NCBI RefSeq assembly: GCF_013912065.1
Contig: NZ_JACESA010000007.1
Location: forward strand, 1 to 64,000
Source: Brevundimonas sp.
Lineage (GTDB): Bacteria; Pseudomonadota; Alphaproteobacteria; Caulobacterales; Caulobacteraceae
Direction of reading: 5' to 3'
Length of the DNA: 64,000 nucleotides
Shown: positions 18,725 to 26,850 of the stretch, one piece after another
How positions within the stretch are numbered: the first letter of the stretch is position 1
Layout: the number at the start of each line of letters is the position of its first letter
Made by a program: the position numbers and the translations under genes
The notes under the pieces: model-generated
Databases searched by the model: none
Seen by the model: the letters and a program-made list of their open reading frames with translations, nothing else
What the model was told of the DNA's origin: nothing

Positions 18725-20308
18725 ATGATCGACCTCGCGGTCGTCGACCTATCCAGGCTGCAGTTCGCGCTGACAGCCCTTTACCACTTCCTGTTCGTGC
18801 CCCTGACCCTGGGGCTGTCCGTGATGCTGGTCATCATGGAGTCGATCTATGTGATGACCCGTCGGCCGATCTGGCGGACGATCACCCGTTTCTGGGGCAC
18901 GCTGTTCGGCATCAACTTCGTGCTGGGTGTCGCGACCGGCATCACCATGGAGTTCGAGTTCGGCATGAACTGGAGCTACTACAGCCACTATGTCGGCGAC
19001 ATCTTCGGGGCGCCGCTGGCGATCGAAGGCCTGATGGCCTTCTTCCTTGAGGCGACCTTCGTCGGGCTGATGTTCTTCGGCTGGGAGAAGCTGAAGCCGT
19101 CGGCCCACCTGTTCGTCACCTTCATGGTGGCCCTGGGCACCAATCTGTCGGCCCTGTGGATCCTGATCGCCAACGGCTGGATGCAGAACCCGGTCGGCGC
19201 CGCCTTCAATCCGGACTCGATGCGGATGGAGGTCACGGACTTCATGGCCGTGCTGTTCAACCCGGTCGCCCAGGCCAAGTTCGTCCACACCGTCAGCGCC
19301 GGCTATGTCTGCGCCTCGGTCTTCGTGCTGGGCGTCTCGGCCTTCTATCTGCTGCGCGGCAAACATGTCGGCTTCGCCAAGCGGTCGATGACGGTGGCCT
19401 CGGCCTTCGGCCTGGCGGCGTCCATGTCGGTCGTCGTCCTCGGCGACCAGTCCGGCTACGCCCTGACCGACAACCAGAAGATGAAGCTGGCCGCGCTCGA
19501 GGCCATGTGGCGCACCGAGCCCGCTCCGGCCGGCCTGACACTGATCGGCATCCCCAGCATGAAGGATCGCGAGACCCACTACGGCGTCCACGTGCCGTGG
19601 GTCATGGGCCTGATCGCCACCCGCACCATCGATAAACCGGTGGAGGGCATCTTCGAACTGGTCGCCACGGCCGAGGACCGCATCGAATCCGGCGTCATCG
19701 CCTATGACGCCCTGGAGAAGGTCAAGGCCGACCCGACCGATCCCGTCGCCCGCGGCGTGTTCGAGACCCATCGTCGTGACCTGGGCTATGGCCTGCTGCT
19801 GAAGCGCCACGTCGCCGATCCGCGCACGGCGTCGCCCGAACTGATCAAGCAGACGGCCTGGGAGACGGTGCCGAACGTGCCGGCCCTGTTCTGGAGCTTC
19901 CGCGTGATGGCCGGCATCGGCTTCCTGATGATCGCCCTGTTCGCCACGGCCTTCGTCCTGTGCACGATGCGCAAGCACGACACCCGGTGGTTCCTGCGCC
20001 TGGCCGTCCTGGCCATCCCGCTGCCGTGGGTCGCAATCGAGTTCGGCTGGATCCTGGCCGAGTTCGGACGCCAGCCGTGGGCGGTCGAAGGCGTGCTGCC
20101 GACCTTCCTCGGCGCTTCGTCCCTGACCGTGCCCCAGCTGTGGGCCACCATCATCGGCTTCACCGCCCTGTACGGCGCCCTCGCCGTCGTCGAGGTCCGG
20201 CTGATGCTCTACGCCATCAAGAAGGGACCGTTCCACGAACAGGAGACGTTCGCCGAAACCAGCCCTGAAGCTCCCGCGCCGCGCGTTCCCGCGCCGGCCG
20301 TGGCCTGA
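18725..20308 (+). CDS. cydA: cytochrome bd ubiquinol oxidase subunit I
   Basis: Inner-membrane quinol oxidase subunit of 527 residues that holds the b558, b595 and d haems and reduces oxygen at very low concentration. His21 in TALYHFLFVP matches the conserved N-terminal haem ligand. The Q-loop signature GRQPWAVEGVLPT is present, and the overall length is near that of the E. coli enzyme. The start at 18725 is set by TAGGAG eight bases upstream. It is first in a cydA-cydB-cydX-hemN operon with an FNR box upstream. Confidence 0.97.
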   Translation: MIDLAVVDLSRLQFALTALYHFLFVPLTLGLSVMLVIMESIYVMTRRPIWRTITRFWGTLFGINFVLGVATGITMEFEFGMNWSYYSHYVGDIFGAPLAIEGLMAFFLEATFVGLMFFGWEKLKPSAHLFVTFMVALGTNLSALWILIANGWMQNPVGAAFNPDSMRMEVTDFMAVLFNPVAQAKFVHTVSAGYVCASVFVLGVSAFYLLRGKHVGFAKRSMTVASAFGLAASMSVVVLGDQSGYALTDNQKMKLAALEAMWRTEPAPAGLTLIGIPSMKDRETHYGVHVPWVMGLIATRTIDKPVEGIFELVATAEDRIESGVIAYDALEKVKADPTDPVARGVFETHRRDLGYGLLLKRHVADPRTASPELIKQTAWETVPNVPALFWSFRVMAGIGFLMIALFATAFVLCTMRKHDTRWFLRLAVLAIPLPWVAIEFGWILAEFGRQPWAVEGVLPTFLGASSLTVPQLWATIIGFTALYGALAVVEVRLMLYAIKKGPFHEQETFAETSPEAPAPRVPAPAVA

Positions 20309-20334
20309 ACCAGAGAGACTTAGGACATCCGACC

Positions 20335-21483
20335 ATGGATCTTCCCCTCGACTTCGCAACCCTGCGCCTGATCTGGTGGGCCCTCCTGGGCGTGCTGCTG
20401 ATCGGGTTCGCCCTGACCGACGGTTTCGACCTGGGTGTCGGCGCCCTCCTGCCTTTCGTCGCCAAGACCGATGAAGAGCGCCGCATGGTGATCAACACCG
20501 TCGGCGCGACCTGGGAGGGCAACCAGGTGTGGTTCATCCTGGGCGGCGGCGCGATCTTCGCCGCCTGGCCCTTCGTCTACGCCGTCAGCTTCTCCGGCTT
20601 CTACCTGGCCATGTTCCTGGTATTGTCGGCCCTGATCCTGCGGCCGGTGTCGTTCAAGTACCGCTCCAAGCGGGCCTCGGCCGGCTGGCGGTCGTTCTGG
20701 GACTGGTGCCTGTTCATCGGCGGCTTCGTACCGGCCCTGGTGTTCGGCGTCGCCGTCGGCAACGTCCTGCTGGGCGCGCCCTTCCGCCTGGATAGCGACC
20801 TGCGGTCCTTCTACGACGGCAATCTGCTGGGTCTGTTCACACCCTTCAGCCTGATCGCCGGCCTGCTGTCGGTCGCCATGCTGGTGCTTCACGGCGCGGC
20901 CTGGCTGTCGATCAAGGCCGAGCATGGCCCCGTCATGGAGCGGGCGCGCATCATCGGCACGGCCGCCGGCGTCCTGGCCCTGGTCCTGTTCGCGGCGGGC
21001 GGTCTTTACATGGCCGTTGGAAACGTGGGCTACCGGATCACGGGCGTGCTGGACATCCAGGGCTTCTCCAACCCGCTGCGCACCACGGTCGAGGCCGCGC
21101 CGGGCGCCTGGCTGGACAACTACGGCCGTTATCCGTGGATGATGATCGCCCCGGTTCTGGGCTTCGTCGGCGCGGTGGTCGGTCTGACGGGCATGTGGCT
21201 TCGGTCCGCGCCCCTGGCCTTCGGCGGATCGTCGATGTCGACCGTCGGCATCATCTCGACCGTCGGCCTGTCGATGTTCCCCTTCATCCTGCCCAGCTCG
21301 ATCGACCCGCAGTCCAGCCTGACGGTGTGGAACGCCTCGTCCAGCCACCTGACCCTGTTCATCATGCTGATCTGCACGGCGATCTTCCTGCCGCTGGTCC
21401 TGATCTACACGACCTGGGTCTATTCGGTGCTGTGGGGCCGGACCTCGACCGCCGCCCTCAAGACCAACCCCGACCTGTACTGA
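20335..21483 (+). CDS. cydB: cytochrome bd ubiquinol oxidase subunit II
   Basis: A 382-residue multi-pass membrane protein that pairs with CydA. The N-terminal segment IWWALLGVLLIGFALTDGFDLGVGALLPF is the CydB hallmark, followed by NQVWFILGGGAIFAAWP. The C-terminus has further helices, including LFIMLICTAIFLPLVLIYTTWVY. It follows cydA by 26 bases and precedes the small cydX. Confidence 0.97.
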   Translation: MDLPLDFATLRLIWWALLGVLLIGFALTDGFDLGVGALLPFVAKTDEERRMVINTVGATWEGNQVWFILGGGAIFAAWPFVYAVSFSGFYLAMFLVLSALILRPVSFKYRSKRASAGWRSFWDWCLFIGGFVPALVFGVAVGNVLLGAPFRLDSDLRSFYDGNLLGLFTPFSLIAGLLSVAMLVLHGAAWLSIKAEHGPVMERARIIGTAAGVLALVLFAAGGLYMAVGNVGYRITGVLDIQGFSNPLRTTVEAAPGAWLDNYGRYPWMMIAPVLGFVGAVVGLTGMWLRSAPLAFGGSSMSTVGIISTVGLSMFPFILPSSIDPQSSLTVWNASSSHLTLFIMLICTAIFLPLVLIYTTWVYSVLWGRTSTAALKTNPDLY

Positions 21484-21502
21484 GCCCGAGGAGCATCAAG
21501 CC

Positions 21503-21649
21503 ATGTGGTATTTTTCCTGGATCCTGGGTGTGAGCCTGGCCGGCGGCTTCGGCGTGCTGAACGGCCTGTGGCACGAGTTCCACCTGTTCGACGAGGGCGA
21601 CAAGGGCCTGTCCGTCGATGCGTCGAAAGAGGGCGATGTCCCTCTCTAG
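21503..21649 (+). CDS. cydX: cytochrome bd small subunit CydX
   Basis: A 48-residue single-pass membrane protein starting MWYFSWILGVSLAGGFGVLN, the characteristic CydX/YbgT form with the early MWYFSW and a glycine-rich helix. GAGGAG lies upstream at good spacing. In E. coli, CydX is needed for stability and activity of the bd oxidase. It directly follows cydB, and its 3' end overlaps the hemN start by 14 bases in another frame. Confidence 0.93.
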   Translation: MWYFSWILGVSLAGGFGVLNGLWHEFHLFDEGDKGLSVDASKEGDVPL

Positions 21650-23039
21650 CCCAACCGGCGCGCCGACGACGCGCGAGCTGATCGCCCGCTACGACGCCCA
21701 CGCGCCGCGCTACACCTCCTATCCGACGGCGGCGCAGTTCACGCCCGCCGTCGGGGCCGCCGAATGGGGGGCGTGGCTGGCCGCCGCGCCCCTCGACCGC
21801 GCGGTGTCGCTCTATCTGCATATCCCCTTCTGCAAACGGCTGTGCTGGTATTGTGGCTGCAACACCCGGGCGATGAACCGGATCGGGGTCATGAGCAGCT
21901 ATGTCGATCTGCTGCTGAAGGAGGCCGATCTGGTCCTGGCTCGGATCGGCGCCCGGATCGGTGAACGGGACGGCCGCCGGGTCAGGGTCGGCTCGATCCA
22001 CCTGGGCGGAGGCACGCCCAACATGTTGCCGCCGCAAGAGCTGGAGCGGCTGTTCGCTGGTCTGGCGGACCGGTTCGACCTGGGCGACTGTTTCGAGATC
22101 GCCGCCGAGCTGGACCCCGAAGTCCTGACCCAGGACTGGGTCGAGGCGGCGGGTCGCATCGGTCTGAGCCGCGCCAGCCTGGGCGTCCAGGATCTTTCGC
22201 CCAGGGTTCAGGCGGCGGTGAACCGACCCGAGTCCTTCGAGACCATCCGCTGGGCGGCCGACGCCCTGCGCGCCCAGGGGGTCACGTCGCTGAACCTGGA
22301 CCTGATGTACGGCCTACCGCTGCAGGCGGTGGAGAATGTGGTCACGACCGTCGCCCAGGTGGCGACCCTGCGGCCCGATCGCATCGCCCTGTTCGGCTAT
22401 GCCCACGTGCCGTGGATGAAGCCACACCAGAAGCTGATCAACGAGGCCGACCTGCCAGGGCCGGAGGCGCGGTTCGCCCAAAGCCAGGCGGCGGCGCGCT
22501 ATCTGGCCAACAAGGGCTGGCAGCCGATAGGCCTGGACCATTTCGCCCTGCCGCACGACTCCATGGCCGCCGCAGCGCGGGCCGGGCGTCTGCGCCGCAA
22601 CTTCCAGGGCTACACCACCGATGAGGCGCCGGTCCTGATCGGACTGGGCGCGTCTTCCATCAGCCGGACGCCTCAAGGCCTGGTGCAGAACCACGCCCAG
22701 GAACGGGATTGGCGGTCGGCCGTGGCCGCCGGGGATTTGCCGGTCGCGCGGGGCGTGGCGGTCGATCCACGCGACGCCTTCGTGGGCGAGATCATCGAGC
22801 GACTGATGTGCGACTTCACCGTGGACGTGGCCGAGATCGCCCGCGAAAGAGGCCGCGACATCGCCGAGGTCGCGGCCGTCTGGCCCCGGCTGTGCCGGTT
22901 CCAGCTGGACGGACTGGTGACGATCGACGGGGCGGTCCTCACCGTGACCGATCTGGGCCGACCGTTCGTTCGCGCGGTCTGCGCGGCCTTCGATCCCGGC
23001 GCGGCGGACATCGAGAAACGCCACGCCCGCGTGGTCTGA
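21636..23039 (+). CDS. hemN: oxygen-independent coproporphyrinogen III oxidase
   Basis: A 467-residue radical SAM enzyme that converts coproporphyrinogen III to protoporphyrinogen IX without oxygen, in haem biosynthesis. The 4Fe-4S binding motif C66-x3-C70-x2-C73 (FCKRLCWYCGCN) and the N-terminal RYTSYPTAAQF are diagnostic. I placed the start at 21636 because AGAGGG precedes it; an ATG at 21618 is in frame but less well supported. Its place after cydABX links haem supply to bd oxidase production under low oxygen. Confidence 0.95.
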   Translation: MSLSSPTGAPTTRELIARYDAHAPRYTSYPTAAQFTPAVGAAEWGAWLAAAPLDRAVSLYLHIPFCKRLCWYCGCNTRAMNRIGVMSSYVDLLLKEADLVLARIGARIGERDGRRVRVGSIHLGGGTPNMLPPQELERLFAGLADRFDLGDCFEIAAELDPEVLTQDWVEAAGRIGLSRASLGVQDLSPRVQAAVNRPESFETIRWAADALRAQGVTSLNLDLMYGLPLQAVENVVTTVAQVATLRPDRIALFGYAHVPWMKPHQKLINEADLPGPEARFAQSQAAARYLANKGWQPIGLDHFALPHDSMAAAARAGRLRRNFQGYTTDEAPVLIGLGASSISRTPQGLVQNHAQERDWRSAVAAGDLPVARGVAVDPRDAFVGEIIERLMCDFTVDVAEIARERGRDIAEVAAVWPRLCRFQLDGLVTIDGAVLTVTDLGRPFVRAVCAAFDPGAADIEKRHARVV

Positions 23040-23040
23040 C

Positions 23041-23055
23041 TGGACAGATTGTCCA
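23041..23055. promoter_or_regulatory. TGGACA-GAT-TGTCCA dyad upstream of the ompW-like gene
   Basis: A perfect 6-base inverted repeat with a three-base spacer lies immediately after hemN. It shares its half-site with the wider repeat before cydD/cydA, and like that one it sits close to an FNR-type box. Function unknown. Confidence 0.45.
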
Positions 23056-23069
23056 ACCCCCGCCTGGGT

Positions 23070-23083
23070 TTGCGCTGGATCAA
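23070..23083. promoter_or_regulatory. degenerate FNR/FixK box before the ompW-like gene
   Basis: TTGCGCTGGATCAA keeps the full right half ATCAA and the TTG of the left half at the correct N4 spacing. It lies about 86 bases before the start at 23163, a plausible distance for activation. Confidence 0.45.
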
Positions 23084-23162
23084 GGCCGGGGCGGGGGCGG
23101 GGGCGCATTCCCCTCTTCAAGACGCTCGGACAGGTCGCATGAGGCGACAGCGGGCGTCGGGG

Positions 23163-23843
23163 ATGAGCAAGATGAAACTGAAAACCCTGATCCTCTCCGC
23201 CGTCGCCGCAGCAGCCTGCGCCGCGCCGGCCATGGCCCAAAGCCCAGCGAACGGGGGCCCGGCCGCCTGGGAGATGCCCAAGAAGGGCGACTGGATCATC
23301 ACCGGCCGCGTGACCGATGTGTTCTCGGAAGCCGACAACGCCATCACGACCGCCGCCGGCGCCGATTCCGGCCTGAAGGTCGATGTGGGCGACAGCGTCA
23401 TGCCGACCCTGGGCTTCACCTATTTCCTGACCGACCATCTGGCGGTCGAGGCGATCCTGGGCACGACCAAACATGAGATCCGCGCCCAGGGCGGCACGAC
23501 CGACGTCGCCGTGCACGAGACCTGGGTCGTGCCGCCGATCGTGACCCTGCAGTATCGTCCGCTGACCGAAGGCCGGTTCAGCCCCTATGTCGGCGCCGGG
23601 ATCAACTACATGCTGTTCTACAGCGGCGAGGACAAGAACGGCTTCACCGTCGATCTGGACGACGGCTTCGGCTACGCCCTGCAGGCCGGCGCCGACATCG
23701 GCATCCAGGGGCCGTGGAGCCTGAATGTCGACGTCAAGAAGGTGTGGTTCAACACCGACGCGGACGTGAACGACGGCGCGCTGAAGAGCGATGTGGATCT
23801 GGACCCGTGGGTCGTCTCCGTGGGGGTGGGCCGTAAGTTCTAA
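23163..23843 (+). CDS. OmpW-family outer-membrane protein
   Basis: A 226-residue beta-barrel protein. The signal peptide runs to about residue 26 (LILSAVAAAACAAPAMAQ). The mature part opens with the OmpW pattern GDWIITGRVTDV and has YFLTDHLAVEAILGTTKH, YRPLTEGRFSPYVGAGINYMLFY and the terminal VGVGRKF ending in Phe. OmpW proteins are eight-stranded porins for small hydrophobic molecules, and FNR regulates the gene in several bacteria. The start at 23163 opens the signal peptide; an upstream in-frame ATG at 23139 is possible. A terminator follows. Confidence 0.88.
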   Translation: MSKMKLKTLILSAVAAAACAAPAMAQSPANGGPAAWEMPKKGDWIITGRVTDVFSEADNAITTAAGADSGLKVDVGDSVMPTLGFTYFLTDHLAVEAILGTTKHEIRAQGGTTDVAVHETWVVPPIVTLQYRPLTEGRFSPYVGAGINYMLFYSGEDKNGFTVDLDDGFGYALQAGADIGIQGPWSLNVDVKKVWFNTDADVNDGALKSDVDLDPWVVSVGVGRKF

Positions 23844-23872
23844 AAAACAAATCGGAAATGCGTTCGAAATGG

Positions 23873-23901
23873 AAGCTCCGTCGGTTCGCCGGCGGGGCTT
23901 T
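23873..23901 (+). terminator. Rho-independent-type terminator after the ompW-like gene
   Basis: AAGCTCCGTCGG and CCGGCGGGGCTT pair around a TTCG loop with G-T wobbles and lead into TTT. It lies about 30 bases after the stop codon. Confidence 0.7.
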
Positions 23902-23988
23902 CGCTCTTATGCGGCGGCGCTCGACAAAACCGGCGTCGGGCCCTAGGCGAGAGACGCCGCGTGTTGCGGCGCAACTTCAGGACTTCGC

Positions 23989-24933
23989 ATGCCTTCCGGT
24001 CTGATCGCCCTGCTCGACGACGTCGCCGGGATCGCCAAGATGGCGGCCGCCTCGATCGACGATGTGGGGGCGGCGGCGGGTAAGGCCTCGACCAAGGCGG
24101 CCGGGGTGGTGGTCGACGATGCGGCGGTGACGCCCCGCTATGTCACCGGTCTTTCGCCCAGCCGCGAGCTGCCGATCATCGGCAAGATCGCCCTTGGGTC
24201 GTTCCGCAACAAGCTGCTGTTTATCCTGCCCGCCGCCCTGTTGCTGAGCGCCTTCGCGCCCTGGGCCATAACCCCGATCCTGATGTGCGGCGGCGCCTAT
24301 CTGTGTTTCGAGGGGGCCGAGAAACTGCTCGAGGCTCTTGGGCATGGCGGTCATGCCGAGGACACGCCGGTCGAGGGCGACCCAGCGACGCTGGAAAAGA
24401 CGACGGTCGCGGGGGCGGTGCGAACCGACCTGATCCTGTCGGCCGAGATCATGGCCATCGCCCTGGCCGACGTCTCGGCCGAGCCGATCCTGACCCAGGC
24501 GGCGATCCTGGTCGTGGTCGGGGTGGGCATGACGGTCGTCGTCTATGGGGCTGTCGGCCTGATCGTGAAGATGGACGACATCGGCCTGCACCTGGCCGAG
24601 CGCCCCCGCGGCCGGTTTCGCGCGTTGGGACGCGGTCTGGTCAAGGCCATGCCGGTGGTGATGAACGCCCTGTCCGTCATCGGCACAGCCGCGATGCTGT
24701 GGGTCGGCGGCGGCATACTGGTTCACGGAACCCATACGCTGGGCCTGCACTGGCCGGCGGAGCCGCTGGAACATCTGGCCCATGCGGCGGGGGCGGCGGC
24801 TGGTCCTCTGGAGGGGCTGGTCGGCTGGTTCGTGACGGCCTTCGCCTCCGCCGTCATCGGCGCGGTCGTCGGCGGGGCGATCGCCCTGCTGATCCATCAG
24901 CTCGGGCGGCTGCGGGCCGCGTCCGCCCACTGA
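23989..24933 (+). CDS. DUF808 (YedI-family) membrane protein
   Basis: A 314-residue inner-membrane protein of the DUF808/YedI family, whose function is not known. The family opening MPSGLIALLDDVAGIAKMAAASIDDV and the motif GSFRNKLLFILPAALLLS are clear. A second family block is GGAYLCFEGAEKLLE. Four to six hydrophobic segments span the rest. It stands alone between the ompW-like gene and the phosphatase gene, with no sign of an operon. Confidence 0.88.
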   Translation: MPSGLIALLDDVAGIAKMAAASIDDVGAAAGKASTKAAGVVVDDAAVTPRYVTGLSPSRELPIIGKIALGSFRNKLLFILPAALLLSAFAPWAITPILMCGGAYLCFEGAEKLLEALGHGGHAEDTPVEGDPATLEKTTVAGAVRTDLILSAEIMAIALADVSAEPILTQAAILVVVGVGMTVVVYGAVGLIVKMDDIGLHLAERPRGRFRALGRGLVKAMPVVMNALSVIGTAAMLWVGGGILVHGTHTLGLHWPAEPLEHLAHAAGAAAGPLEGLVGWFVTAFASAVIGAVVGGAIALLIHQLGRLRAASAH

Positions 24934-25005
24934 ACTTCCCCCTGCTGTCACGCGATTGCAATCGGCGGCCCTTAGAGCCCAAGACCTGAAGTTCGGAGTA
25001 TGCCC

Positions 25006-26703
25006 ATGTCCCTGTCGCGCATCACGGTCGCGGCCCTGGCCGCACTTTCGCTGGGAAGCGCCGCCGCTCCGGCGATGGCGCAGCAGGCCGAGGCGCCGCA
25101 AGCCTCTCGCGACGCCCTGACGCCGCCCAGGCTGATCGTGACCATCGTGGTGGACCAGTTCAGCGCCAATCTGTTCGACCAGTATCGCGGTCGCTACACC
25201 GGCGGTCTGCGGCGGATGGCGGATCAGGGGCTGGTGTCGATCAACGGCTATCAGACCCACGGCCTGACCGAGACCTGCCCGGGCCACGCGACCGTCCTGA
25301 CCGGCGTCCATCCGACCGAGGCGGGCGTTCCGGCCAATGACTGGATCGACGGCAAGACCGGCAAGGAGGTCTATTGCCTGGCCGCCCCCGCCAATCACCT
25401 GGCCCATGGACGCGACGACAGCGACAACGGCCCGGTCGGCCCGGACCAGCTGCGCGCCACCACCCTGGGCGACTGGCTGAAGGCCGTCAGCCCGGCCAGC
25501 AAGGTCTTCGCCGTCTCGGGCAAGGACCGCGGGGCGATCAATCTGGCCGGCCATCAGGGCCAGGCCTTCTGGTTCACCGACGGCTTCGGCCTGACCACCT
25601 ATGTCGAGCCGGGCGAGACGGCCGAGGCCAAGCTGGCGCCGGTCGCGGACTTCAATCGCGCCTTCCGCCTGGGCATGGGCTTGGCGCCGGTCGCCTGGGA
25701 TTACACGAATGACCAGTGCCGCGCCCTGGCCGGGGACTGGACCATTCGCGGCCAGACCTTCCATTCGACCCTGCCGCCGTCGGGACTGAAGTTCGACACC
25801 TCGCCCCTGCTGGACGAGCAGACGCTGTACGCCGCCGAATATCTGCTGGACAGCCAGAAGCTGGGGCAGGGCGCGGCGATTGACATGCTGGGCGTCAGCC
25901 TGTCGGCGACGGACCGGATCGGCCATATGTACGGCACACAGGGGCCGGAGATGTGCGAACAGATGCATCGGCTGGACGTGGCCCTGGGCGAGTTCCTGGA
26001 CCGGCTGGCCCAGGTTCCGGGCGGCGCCCTGGTGGTGCTGACGGCCGACCACGGCGGCTCGGACTTCGTCGAGCGGCTGCACGACCACGGCTATCCCCAC
26101 GCCCGCCGCGCCGATCTGGCGGCGATCCAGGGGGTGAACGACGCTCTGAAGGCCCGCTTCGACCTGGACGCCGATCCGCTTCAGGCGGGCGGCAGCGGCC
26201 TGATGGTCGCCGACGCCCAGCATCGTTCGCTGCCCGATCCGCTGCGGACCCAGGTGGCCGAGGCGGCGGTCGAACTGCTGCGCGCCCTGCCGGACGTCGC
26301 CTTCGCCGAGACCCGCGACCGGCTGCTGGCCGAGCCCCTTCCGGCGTCGAATGAGCCGGAGATGATGACCCTGCGCGAGCGGATGCGCCTGTCCACAGTG
26401 GCCGAGCGGTCGCCGGACATCCAGTTCGCCTTCGCCCAGAACGTCGTCGCCGGCGGACGGGTGGGCGGAACCTTGGCGGGACACGGCTCGCCGTTCGAAT
26501 ACGACCGCCGCGTGCCGATCATCTTCTGGTGGCCCGGCGCGACCGGCGAGGAACGGTTCCTGCCGATCCGCACCATCGACATCGCCCCGACCCTGGCCCA
26601 TGTTATCGGGGTGGCGACGCCCAAGGTGGAGGGGCGCTGCATGGATCTGAACGGCTTCGCGGTGGCGGACTGCGCCGCTACGGAGACTACCCCGGCGCGA
26701 TAA
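25006..26703 (+). CDS. secreted alkaline phosphatase / nucleotide pyrophosphatase-like (PafA type)
   Basis: A 565-residue periplasmic enzyme with a signal peptide ending near APAMAQQ. The fold is that of the type I phosphodiesterase/alkaline phosphatase superfamily. LIVTIVVDQF supplies the first metal ligand, TETCPGHATVLTG holds the likely nucleophile Thr, and TADHGGSD and LAGHGSPFEYDRRVP supply further metal ligands. The sequence resembles the PafA/SPAP group of phosphate-irrepressible phosphatases. Two ATGs lie close together (25000 and 25006); 25006 is better spaced from GGAG. No Pho box was identified. Confidence 0.88.
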   Translation: MSLSRITVAALAALSLGSAAAPAMAQQAEAPQASRDALTPPRLIVTIVVDQFSANLFDQYRGRYTGGLRRMADQGLVSINGYQTHGLTETCPGHATVLTGVHPTEAGVPANDWIDGKTGKEVYCLAAPANHLAHGRDDSDNGPVGPDQLRATTLGDWLKAVSPASKVFAVSGKDRGAINLAGHQGQAFWFTDGFGLTTYVEPGETAEAKLAPVADFNRAFRLGMGLAPVAWDYTNDQCRALAGDWTIRGQTFHSTLPPSGLKFDTSPLLDEQTLYAAEYLLDSQKLGQGAAIDMLGVSLSATDRIGHMYGTQGPEMCEQMHRLDVALGEFLDRLAQVPGGALVVLTADHGGSDFVERLHDHGYPHARRADLAAIQGVNDALKARFDLDADPLQAGGSGLMVADAQHRSLPDPLRTQVAEAAVELLRALPDVAFAETRDRLLAEPLPASNEPEMMTLRERMRLSTVAERSPDIQFAFAQNVVAGGRVGGTLAGHGSPFEYDRRVPIIFWWPGATGEERFLPIRTIDIAPTLAHVIGVATPKVEGRCMDLNGFAVADCAATETTPAR

Positions 26704-26735
26704 ACTCCTGTTTCGCGCCCGTAAACTCGTGTTTC
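26701..26735. promoter_or_regulatory. tandem 14-base direct repeats before pyk (candidate operator)
   Basis: TAAACTCCTGTTTC at 26701-26714 and TAAACTCGTGTTTC at 26722-26735 differ at one base and are 21 bases apart, two turns of the helix. Each contains an AAAC-N4-GTTT dyad. The first overlaps the phosphatase stop codon. This looks like a double operator for pyk, but the regulator is unknown. Confidence 0.5.
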
Positions 26736-26792
26736 CCGGCGTGGGGGCGACCTTACGTCGGGGCGGTTTCGTCGGCAGAAGGGGGCGAACGA

Positions 26793-26821
26793 CCAGACCT
26801 CTCGCTGCGAGAGGCGTCTGG
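26793..26821 (+). promoter_or_regulatory. 12-bp leader hairpin upstream of pyk
   Basis: CCAGACCTCTCG and CGAGAG-GC-GTCTGG form a 12-bp stem with a three-base loop and a two-base bulge, 29 bases before the pyk start. No T-run follows, so it is unlikely to be a simple terminator. It may be an mRNA leader structure that affects stability or translation. Confidence 0.5.
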
Positions 26822-26850
26822 CGACCCAGAAGCGAACAGGAAACGTCCCC

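Noticed and set aside
18749-20359. A 536-codon open frame on the minus strand
   Set aside because: It is antisense to cydA, whose haem ligand and Q-loop motifs are clear.
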